This document shows, piece by piece, positions 24,571 to 35,600 of a stretch of 64,000 nt of DNA (the stretch's first letter is position 1; the number at the start of each line of letters is the position of its first letter). Location: the NCBI GenBank assembly GCA_947561715.1, contig OX387203.1, forward strand, positions 3,720,001 through 3,784,000, in the 5' to 3' direction. The notes beneath the pieces were generated by a model that was not told where the DNA came from, ran no database searches, and was given only the letters and a program-made list of their open reading frames with translations. This DNA is from Ascidia mentula (taxonomy: Eukaryota > Chordata > Ascidiacea > Phlebobranchia > Ascidiidae). Position numbers and translations under genes: made by a program.

Positions 24571-26891
24571 TTATTGTGAACAGAAGATCTTCTTCACAAG
24601 CCTTTTGGAAGCGTTTCTCAGTGTCTTTGATCCCAAATTGTACATCACCGGATTCATGCACTCGCTGAAACGCAGTAGCACGTACGAAATCGCTCCAAAC
24701 CAATAATCATCGTTAGGACTTTTGCGAGCCTCTGGCGTTGCTGTGGACCACAGTAAATACACCGTGACCGGTATGTAACCGATCATAAACGATATCACAA
24801 TAAGAGTGAGCTGCGTGAACGTGCTCAGATCATGATGATGTGCAGCTTCCTTCGAATTGGTCTGAGTCACTCGAGTGTGACCGACCGAGTCACGTGAGCT
24901 TGACTGCGTCAGTTGACTGGGATTGGTGGAATTTTTTGAAGTCACTTTGCCGTGTCCTGGAAGCGTGAAGCTCCTATTTACGTACGTGTTGTGTTTGTTG
25001 TATGTGGAATCGGTAATTTCGTGATAACTGCTGAATGATGTCAGAGTCATGCTAGTTGGGACGTCACCGTGGTTCCTGGATTGCGAAGTGCGGTAATTTA
25101 TGCTCGATAGATGTCGCTCGCGGTACCTGAATTAGAAGAACGTGTTTGTGCGCCCGACCCATATACCAATAAGAAAACCTAATCGGGATTCGTGGCAAGG
25201 GTATTCTGGACCAGAACATTGCAATGTGGCATATTGAATATTAAACATGGTTTTGGTTTTCTTTAAAGGTTCAGTTGCGTTATTATCTTGATTTGTTACT
25301 ATATTGTTAGATAAAGACAACTAAATTTGTATGTAATTTTGTTGTGCACCAGATTATTGCCAAAAATGCTTACCTTCGCTTTTGAATAAGTGTTCTAGCG
25401 ATTGCAATGGAAAGGACGGTTATTACCACGACAGGTAGGTAGAAGAGAGTTGTGTTCACAATGTAAATGTAAATGTCGTATTGGTCAACGCAGCAATTCT
25501 GATTACTGACAAGCGAACAAGAAGGCCAATAACTTCCATGCTGTCGATTGCCTGCAAAATAATTTATGTATGTTTGCTGTTTTGTTGCATGATGTTGTTG
25601 GAATAGACGGAGTCTAATTTGCGTTTATGGTGATATAAGTGGTTACGTAAGCCTGAAACACAGTTGTTTGGGGGAAAGTAGCATATAGGTATATTACTCG
25701 ATTTGAAACACTCTTCGATACTGTCTTGCTAAACTCGGTTTTACTGGAATCTCTTTATTTTAAACGTAAAGCATTAAAAAACACAGCATGCATTTCCGAA
25801 ATATTATCCGCAAACCTTTGTTTAAATCCACTTCCATGAACACGGCCAAAGGTACAGAGGTTCCCGTTGCGATCAGCCAAAGGATTAAGATGTAAATAAG
25901 AGTGTGGTGTTTTGTAATTTTGGAAACAAAAAATGGACGATGAACCGCCGTAAAACGAAGTGCAGCAAACGATACGATGTGCAGGGCAGTGACGTAATTG
26001 GTTGCGTAGTCGCTCACCCAATAGAACTTGCCTGTAAGGACAGATATATATTGAGAATCAAAAATGTTATCATGCTGTGACGTTTCACATATTTTTGTAT
26101 GGTTTGAAGTTGAAGGTACAGATTTGTGAAGTTGGAATTCAGAGCCCCACGCTTCACAGCCCCACATAAGGTGTTTAATGACACGGAAGCGCGTTATTAA
26201 AAAGACGCGCCTTCAACCCGTAAGCAAATTCAAAGATAAATAATAGAACATATACAAGCAATGAGCCAATAACGATCAGTGAGCTACTGATGGCAGTGTT
26301 CACACGACCAGTTAGACGACGAAACCGCCGTTACTCAACTGCACTGATGAGAACTGATAGATCGATGGAATGTGCACAACTGTCTGCAGCTTACTAATAT
26401 ATTACACAAAAATGACGCCTATGTTTATCAATATTAAATTGCATCCTTAAATTCCGCAGTATTTTTCCTGGAGATGAAGAAACGAATACTCACATAATCC
26501 GTCACCCCATAGCCACTCTTGGAAGCCCCAGGTTCGTCGGTAGAGCCATAAAGGTGAGCAGCATATGGCTGATATCAAGTCAGACATGCACAAACTCAAT
26601 ATGAAGTAATTCGCCTTGGTGTGCAGCGATTTGTTCCTAGCAATTACAGCCATGGTCAAGGTGCTACCGGTGGCGCTGACCAAAAGGAAAATTCCAATAA
26701 TTGCAGATAGAGCGACCTTCGTTGAGTAATTTGGTATATCTGCAAATAACACAAGGAATAAATCAGTATTTAAAAACAGGATCATCGATTTTGTTGAAAA
26801 TTTTAATGCGATGTGTCCAATTATTTGCTGTGGGTCCGTTATAGTCATTTGTGCAGTTACCTACACTATTCTTGCTCCGGTTCCAGCACAT
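24571..26891 (-). CDS. Rhodopsin-class G-protein-coupled receptor, 5 exons, orphan
   Basis: Seven-transmembrane receptor. Exons: 26861-26891, 26494-26739, 25816-26031, 25374-25551, 24571-25126; phases join to 408 aa. The first exon is only 10 codons (MCWNRSKNSV); an in-frame stop lies six codons upstream. Seen: TM1 with VSATGSTLTMAVIARNKSLH, TM2 LSLCMSDLISA, the TM3 cysteine (GLCKFYWV) and an extracellular loop-2 cysteine pair (NQNCCVD), TM5, a Ser/Thr/His-rich third loop of about 90 residues, TM6, and TM7 ending NPVMYNL. Two normally conserved motifs are altered: DRY is LRF (AALRFTAVHRP), and the TM6 CWxP position reads GYIP. The ligand cannot be inferred; I do not recognise the subfamily. 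The AATAAA signal at 24569-24574 overlaps the TAA stop codon. Confidence 0.82.
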
Positions 26892-29483
26892 CTGCACGTC
26901 AAGGGTGTGTTGTCAAAAAAATCGTTAGAGACAGTCGGACATACTCATAAATAAGCAAAGTGGAGTCAGTAATATTAATTATGTAGAAAGACTGTTAAGT
27001 ATCTTAAACACAGGTATCGACCACCTTCTTTTTGTGTGAAAGTCTAATTTGACTTTAAGGTAGGCCTATATACTTGCAAGTTTGCATGCTGGCCCATAAT
27101 TTTAAGCTAAAAACATCTTGGCCAATAGTTCGTACACCTTGAAACTGGCAACGTCCTGTATTGACATGACAAAGAGCGATATTTGATGACAAACAATATC
27201 GTTGCAACGTGCTTGGGTTGCTAACTGCTCTAGGTTCCCTCTGAAAACTCATAGAAAACCTGTTTGCTTTCTAATGGGTGTGCTAACAACGTTGTGCACC
27301 ACAATAATGCCTATTGTGAGGGGTGGAAAATAGCGGGTTTAACAGACTATTGTGATAAGCAGACTTACAACTATACGACTAAGGCGGATTCGGAAAAAAA
27401 ATCGGTTTTAAGAGGATGTGTGTTGTATTTCTAATTTAAAAACGACTGGTTCTTTCTCCATATGTTACGTTTCGTTGTTGCTGTCAGGCATATTGTAATT
27501 TTTGGGCCTTCCACTATCACAGGCGAAACGTTGTTAGAATCAAATCAACGTTTAATTGTACTAAAAGGTCAGTTCCCCAGAAATTGTAAGTTGTTGTGGC
27601 ATATGGTACATTCACATTCACCACGACAATTCAACTGCCGAAACCTCTGTGTACAGCGTGGTTTGTCCACAACCAGCAAAAATCATTCGCGAAGCGCTTA
27701 CGTAACTCTTTAAAACATCGGAATCAATATAAACTATAAATTGCAAGCCGTAAACTATAATAAACTTCCAATAATGCTTACCAATATCAACCATGGCTGT
27801 TGTAGTCACATTGTCAGTCATATACGCTGCCCCTGTAACGTAACTTCTTGCAAAAATGCTGAAAATCATGTTCGATTGTAACAACCAATAAATGACTCGG
27901 GTTGGTTGGCAGCTTCAGGTAGGTACGGTGTTATGTACACACGCACAGAAGAAGGGGACGACGTTCGATGTCTCAGAATCTACGATTGTTACGTCACGAA
28001 CACAACGAAGTCGCGCTATTTGTTGGTTCCAAAGAGCTTTATTGTGAATAATTATATATATAACAGAAATATAAGGTGGATAAACACTAAATAACGTTTT
28101 TTATTGGAAACAGTAAGTACAGATTTTTGTTGTTTTGGTAAAAATTCGAGTCGTTGTAGCAGTGACCTGGTGATTCAAACAGACGTAGTGTAAAACCCCC
28201 TATTTTATACAGTATTGAAAGAAGACATGTTGTTTTACAGCTTCTTTCACGTGTGGTGTCAACACAGTCGCTATAACATTTAACGACCTCTCTCAGTTCC
28301 AGCGTTACGAAATCGGAAACCGCTACAAATGTTGACATTGTACATTTTACGTGAAAAATGAGACATTTGTTTGATTGAACACGTCACAAAATATCGATCC
28401 TTACGTAATTGAGTTGTCCAGGTCAAGCGGCTGCGGTTGATATATTGAACGCTCGTGCTTGATTCGTTTACAATTAAACATGGAATAGCCGGAATTCAAC
28501 CATCTTTTGTTTTTAATTGAAATCGCTTTCTGTGTCATTTTTCTGCCGGTGAATTTGTAAATGCGTATATTTTTTTAAACGTGTGGCTAATTTTGCCTCG
28601 CTCTCAATTGAGCCATTTATATTTTCTCGATCTTGGCCAGGTATCTGTTGAGGCCTCTGCTTGTAGCATTTTTTGAGCATAAAACATGCAACCCAATAAA
28701 AAAATAACGACGAAAATTAGTACATGTTGTAAAATAATAACCGCGATTATCACCGATTCTTAATTCTCGTATCGCGCTTTTGACGTAATAATCGATTTGT
28801 CCTATCTAAGGCGACAGATGTTGCTGAAACCGAATAAATATTTATCGGGTCCGTTTCAGTTGTCATTGGCAGGGTGATATGACGACTCAATATTATCCTA
28901 TAGTTGCTCACGTGCTGTAGGTTATATTGTCTTTTTTAACAAATGCGCGGTAAAAGAAACAAACAAAGAAATAATTACTAAACTCGACCAACTATTGGGT
29001 TGTGTCGTTTTGCCAATAAACTCTGGATAGTTTCTGGCAAATTATATTGCAAGTGTTTAAACTGTAATATTTGGTCATAGTTGCTAACATTTTGATCTTG
29101 CCATGCTTCAGTTACCTTATTTTCTTTATCGCGATTTGTTAGTTTATCGCCGCAATAAGCAAAAGCGGCAACTGAAACAAGGCTATGGTTTCAAACACGC
29201 CCTTTAACGAGAGAACGCTAAGAAAAAAATATCACATTGTTTAAAGCTGACAGACGATTGTGAGCTGATCAACAGAAGCCACGTTAATGCATACGTTTTG
29301 TTTGGTATATATGTGTGGTGCTATTTGCCTTGCTTTTTTAGCAGAATATTGACACAATTTAGCCCGCATCGTCATTTTCATTCGATAGGTTGCGATGTTG
29401 AGTTATTCAACAACCTGATGCCACTGATTCAAGCTATATTCCGAAGAATGTATAAAAAGCACGCATAAGCAGAATGTACAACA
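26892..29483. other. Intergenic stretch downstream of the trefoil mosaic gene
   Basis: No well-supported gene. A small Cys-containing open frame is listed separately. Near 27508-27533 a stem GCCT/AGGC followed by GAAACGTTG looks like a decayed relative of the hammerhead-like motifs, but the CTGATGA box is missing. The rest is AT-rich sequence with no recognisable features. Confidence 0.4.
28087..28338 (-). CDS. Hypothetical small Cys-containing ORF, doubtful
   Basis: An 83-codon frame starts at an ATG and contains a cysteine pattern (KCYSDCVDTT ... SCKTTCLLS ... GHCYND). A minus-strand AATAAA (plus TTTATT at 28100-28105) falls inside the last codons, so a transcript would likely be cleaved near the stop. 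No signal peptide, family match or clear partner exon is visible. It could equally be the 3' UTR of an unrecognised transcript or chance. Confidence 0.2.
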   Translation of the reverse strand: MSTFVAVSDFVTLELREVVKCYSDCVDTTRERSCKTTCLLSILYKIGGFTLRLFESPGHCYNDSNFYQNNKNLYLLFPIKNVI

Positions 29484-29489
29484 TTTATT
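29484..29489 (-). promoter_or_regulatory. Polyadenylation signal of the trefoil/pseudotrypsin gene
   Basis: AATAAA on the minus strand about 205 bases after the TAG stop at 29694-29696. Confidence 0.6.
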
Positions 29490-29693
29490 AATCCATTAAA
29501 AACGAATCCGCCAGGTGGCGATAAGAAAAAAAAGGCAAAAAAACAAGGGGAAGCCCCCGAATCGCGCGACCGCGTTGACACGGGAACGTTGAAAAGAAAA
29601 ACGAATAAGGTCGCACTGATAAATTAGACACAAGAACGCTTTGGCTCCCCCAAGCAGATAGAAATTGACTCTTTAATTCGTCGCTAGATGACG

Positions 29694-32600
29694 CTAACCC
29701 GAGGGTGATCGGCCAACGAGGGTGTCTGCAATCAAAAAATTGTTTCCATTTAAAGTATTGACAGGAGACATAGTTGGTCATAACAATCGTTACACAAATC
29801 GCTTGTTAACAAAAAAAACGCTTGAAAAAAATATCCCATCAGCATGCCCTTCTGTTATCCCATCAACAACAACTCTCATCTGAAAAATTGCTAAAAACGA
29901 AAGCAACATTTTAACTTACCGCAACATCCGTTAGCCGAGTTCTTGATCCACTCCCTGTACCTCGTTACGTCCAAAAATACGAGAGGCTAAAAACAAACAA
30001 TATTTGAATGATGCTTTTTATCATGGAGACCTTACAGTGACGTAACAATGTACCTTTGTTCCTAAGCACTGACTCGATCCGCCTACGCTGATTCCGACGA
30101 TTGTGAACGTGTCGCTGGTGGCGTCATACGACAGTGCGGGACTTCCCCCGTCGCCCTGATGACGTAATGGTAAAAATTTAATAATACTTCTATGAACGCA
30201 TAGATGCATTTAATCTTTTTGGATTGCAACAATTGATGCCAAATTTCTGTCAACAAATTACTGACAAAAATATTTTGCAAATTTTTAAAGAAAAACGCAT
30301 ACGACATAAGAACAAAATTTCACGTACGATGCAAGTATCTTCTCCTGCGGTGACGGGGTTCGCACAGAATACGCCCGACACTGGAAGGCTGGTTTGATAA
30401 ACAGTAAAGCAGTCGGCATAAGAAATCACAGCCAGTTTAATTTCCTTTAGTGTGGACTGGGTGCCGGATGCTGCAATGGAAAAAATCATCGTAAAAGCCA
30501 GAATCAAGAAAAGAAAAATAATTTTCAGTACACATCAGTTAAAACATCCTCGTCTATACAAATATACATTTTTAACTATTTCGTCTATACTGCGGGCATA
30601 GTCAGTTCATAACGCTGATTGGAGAATCTGCTATATGAAAATTTCATCCATAATAGTTATGCTGTACTTCACAGAAACTTTTTGACTGTAAACCTGTTTG
30701 GAAAGGTAACTTGGCAAACATTTCAGGGCTTACAAATTTTACATACCGTCATGTCCGTAGCCTGTGACGTACACGTTGGTGCCAACTGCCACCGTTGGAG
30801 CTTGAAACGTTGGCAGGCATACTGGCTGGATCTACAGACACAAATACAACGTATTCGCACTTGTTAAAGCCGCGTGTCTCTCTATAGGTTTGTGTATTTC
30901 CCGAGTCACACTATTTCGGGCCTTAAAGCATACAACCACCCGAGGGATTTTTGTGCGATTTAAGTGGTATAATTACGATCTATGGACTATTGAAGGGAAG
31001 GAAATTAAATAACTTAAGTGTAGTTAACAAGATTATTTAATAGCGCAAACCATGTGTTTTGAACCTGGTAAATGAGCCCATAGGGATTCACAGTGACCTA
31101 TATTGACGACAAGATTTTCCCAAATAATAATACTTTTGGTGTTGATAAGCACGCTATGGGTATAAAAATATATACCAAGAATTACCATAGCAAATAATTT
31201 GCAGGTAGACTTACGTTGGTCATGAAGTTTAGGTAGGGAACTTGCAAAACGGCCAAGTCGTTGGTAAACTGCGTGACAGCGTACTGTGGGTGAGGTATGA
31301 TCGCCTGCACACCTGTTAGAAATTCAAGTTATTCGCACAGTAAAAGACTTGGCTATATCACACTTGGAAGAAAACACGAGCATTGCAGCAACAACGTAAA
31401 CCATGAAGGAAAGTGCTGTAGTTAAAAACTATATAACGTATTTTAAGATGTTGGCATGAGGACGCAGCGAAAATATTGGAATTGTAATCTGCCTTTTTTT
31501 CACGACAATGGTTTGGCTTTTTTCCCAAACCAAATGCACAATATCCTAAAAGTCGAATTACAGTGGATTACATGACATAAAGCACATTGCGGGGAAAAAA
31601 TTTTGGTTTAAGCGTAAGCGTGGTAAACAAGGTAGAATGTTCACTTACCGAGGGGTAGTCCGTTAGTTAGCGGGCTAGCTGGATCGATAGTTCCAACTAT
31701 AACCTCCAGGGAGGAAAGGTTAATACTGCAAACATAGAAAAAAAAGAAAAGTTAGGCGCAGGGTTCTGACGTCGTTGTAAGCGCATGGTGGCGCAAGTGA
31801 GTTGCACTTACTCGATGACGTGTCCCAATGGCGAAGAGATAGATTGAATTGTCTGTAGACAGGACGCCGCGGTGACAATCCATTGCCTGCATTTGAAAAA
31901 AAACATCAAACCATGTTTATTACGTCACAAAGTCACGTTTTAAGCGCCATGTTAACTTACGAGCAAAGGATTGCTCCGCTGCAACGCACTTGATTCGAGC
32001 CCGGTGGACGAATCAACACCTGCCACGGTCTGTCAGCGTTGCTGTTGGCAACGGTTCCGCCTAGATAAGCATTAAATAAATACAGGCAATATGGCGTGAA
32101 ATAACTACGACTTACCTATGAGTCGAGCCAAAATGCCAGCGGGCGATTTTCCGCATGTCAGCGTTCCCAAGCAATCGGCAGAGGTGTCCGTGCCCGTCGG
32201 AAATTCTGCGTCGATAAATTCAAGTTGAATTTATTGTGTTGGGGTAATGGGGTGACGTCACGCCCTTACCTTTCACATAGCACGCGCGTTGGGCGCTGAA
32301 TAGATTATTGCTGGAGTCCCAACAACAACCCTTGCTTTCGCATTGCTGCTTGAGAATGATGTTATTGACACCACCACCTAAACCTCCAAATCCTCCTAAA
32401 CCTCCACTAAGGCCGCCAAGTCCACCAGTTAGGCCACCAAGACCACCAGTTAGGCCACCAAGTCCACCAGTTAGACCACCGAGTCCTCCAGTCAATCCTC
32501 CTAAACCGCCTAATCCCGCGAGTCCACCAAGGGAAGATAAACCTGACGCAATCAAAATGAACGGTTACAAACATTCTTTGGGACAATCACAATTGGCACT

Positions 32601-35600
32601 AATTCCACTAGAAAATGAATTTGGAACATCCAAATTTATTGTTTCATTTATATTTAATCGTTGTGGTTTCGAATCACCCCAAAATACTTTACATGAGAAA
32701 ATAAATTATAAATTAGCAGATTTATTTTGTCCTGCAGGATTTATTTCAACTTAATTTGATATATTTTTATTAAATATTTAAAAACCAAACATAAACCAAT
32801 CAATTAGATCCAAAAAAATAGAAATAAATTATGAAGATAATTTAAAATAGATTTATTTTTTCCCAAAAGAGCAGTATTTCAGTTAATGTACAGGACCTAA
32901 AACACATCAAAGGAATATCTCATGTACCTCCAAATTGCCTAACAGCGGGGGCTCTCGGGTCGATGGCATCATCCGAGGTCGTTTCATTAACTTCTCCTGA
33001 TCGAGCAGCGAATCCCTGATTAAGCAAACTCGACAAAAGGAAAGTGTTTTGGAATCCTGGACAGTCTGTCCTGGCATCTTGGTTTACGGAACAAGTTTCT
33101 GGGAAAAATTTTGACAAAGGTAAGATTCAAATAATGAACCCGCAAACGTCCTACAAAATGCATAAAAATATGACACATTTGTTATGTCAAATGTTTTGAT
33201 GACTTCAAGACAAAACACATTTACAGTTTAACCGTAAAAAAAGTTATCTCACATGCGCGTCACTTTACTCTGGCGTTACTTTAAACTGAGATGAACTTTT
33301 TAAGAAATTATGAATATGACAAGAAAAAAATGTCAAAAAAGACTACAGGAATCAGCCTGTGTAAGTTTTTACTGATTTCGGAGTCTCAGGAATACATTTT
33401 TTTTATAAATATGAATTACTTTGGACAGCTGTGTTGAGTTCCATATCCTTCGTAATAAGCGGGCAACGAAAACACATTCCACCAGTGGCAAAAATACAAC
33501 CCTGGAGAAAAGCAGAAACATTGGTCAGAACAGTGTTTTGTTTCAATAGAAACTAAAACTATCTTTGAAGCAGAAGAGTAAGTTCTGTAATAAATCCTAA
33601 GTCGTGTATACCTACAATGTATATTTTGCCTTTGCATAGTGCCGACCGACCAGCACTGCATGAATTCTGTTCCAAAAATGCCTCAAAGGACCATAACAAG
33701 TACTTTGTATGCCGACTTTTTTGACACACTTGTTTCACTATGATATAGATTATGCCCACAACCAATTTAATTTATGTTACGTGTTAACGCTTTCAAGGAG
33801 TTTTGTGTTAAAACATATTCATGAATTCATTGCAAAATTAAACTTACGATATTAAAGCATTCCACTTCGGTACGAATGTTAATGTGGACACCAGTCTTGC
33901 AACTAAACTGGTTGTTGTATTCTGTTCGCTTTGCCAAACAATTCGTCATCACGCTGTATGGAATGCGATCTGCAAGCAAAAAATGTTGATTATTTTTTCT
34001 ACAAAGGTCATTGTTACTTTAAGGCTTGTATTGGTAAAATGTGTTACAAATTTACATGTAGCAAAAAAAACATACAGGTTAAAAACACTCAGAAATTAAA
34101 TAGTTCTGCTCAGAGATGTCATGGGATGCCTTTACGTTTCGATAATCCACATACTCTATTTATTGTAAATGATACTGCTTGTCTGCTAATATTTTTGGAC
34201 TTTAAGTCTTGTGGATATTTACGCATAGTGTCGCAGCGTATAATTGGTTTGCAATGTATCGTTTTATGCTTACTTGGGTCCAGGGCTCCGGTAGCTTGAT
34301 CTCCGGTAGATTCGTCGGTGGTGGAACTTGTAATTCCGAGCAAAGGTCCAAGTTGGTCGCGAATCGTGTTCAACCCTCCGCCTGTCAATGTTCGAATTTG
34401 GTTAATGAAGGTTTTAGAATTGAAGCTATTTCGAATTTGATGCCTGCAATAAGAGTATGTTCCATGAAAAGGTTCCACCATTGCAATGGTGTAACCAACA
34501 CGGCACACATCATAAATGAACGGTAAATGTGAAAAAACCTAAAAAAGTCAATTTTGTGAAATTACAACACAATACTTCCCAGTGCAACAAAATTACACAA
34601 ATGTCTAAAGAAAACCAAGCCTTACCGCTCAGAAGGAAGAGCGGATTGCTGAGGATTCCCTGGAAACAGTTGTTCTGTTGCAGGAGCTGACTTCTTAGAA
34701 TGGTAGAAATGGTCGAACCACCACCCGAACTCAAGCTTGTGAGTGCTTGACACACAAAGGGGTTGTATCGGGGAGGTGCTGGAGTACCAACAAAATCTGC
34801 AAAAGAGAATCAATCTTCATTCACAGTCAACATTATTCCCTGTTTGGCAAAGTCAGTGCTGAAAGTAAGCCGGAACCGTTTCGGTAAGAATTTAATGGCT
34901 GGTGTATCCCGAATAGTCATGAGATACTAAAATTTAGTTTTTTATTTCCTCTAGTTAAGAAATCACACTAAAAACGAAAACACAAAGGCTTATTTTTTCC
35001 TCTAAATTCAATCGTTCAGGTAAATTTTCAACCCTGGGTAAAACGAATAGTTTAGACTTTGAATCATAATATTCTTACCGGGCTGAAGGCCTCCAATGTT
35101 CTGTGGAACCTGGGGTTGAGGTTGTCTGTTCAGGCCTTGAAAACTCTGACTCAAAAGAAGGGTCTGAAGAAGATCATTAGAAGATCCACCAGAACTACTT
35201 CCACCACCAAGCAGGGATCCCAGAAGATTAGAAGTTGTCGATCCACCTCCAAGTCCACCACCGAGAAGTGACGAAAGGGCGTTCTGATTTGATCCCCCAA
35301 GAAGTGACGACAAACCACTATTTCCTCCTAGAAGTCCTGCAAGGCCGGAAGATCCTCCAAGACTGTTGCCAAGAAGAGATGAAATGCCATTATTTCCTCC
35401 TAGAAGTCCTCCAAGGCCGGAAGACCCTCCAAGACTGTTGCCAAGAAGAGATGAAATGCCATTATTTCCTCCTAGAAGTCCTCCAAGGCCGGAAGATCCT
35501 CCAAGACTGTTACCAAGAAGAGATGAAATGCCATTATTTCCTCCTAGAAGTCCTCCGAGAGCGGAAGATCCACCCAACGGGTTATTTGAACCTCCCAGAA

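Noticed and set aside
27508-27540. Stem GCCT/AGGC followed by GAAACGTTG as a fourth intact hammerhead-like site
   Set aside because: The CTGATGA box is absent, so at best it is a decayed copy.
32308-32754. Plus-strand Pro-rich frame of 148 codons
   Set aside because: Complement of the GGL coding repeat; no splice or homology support.
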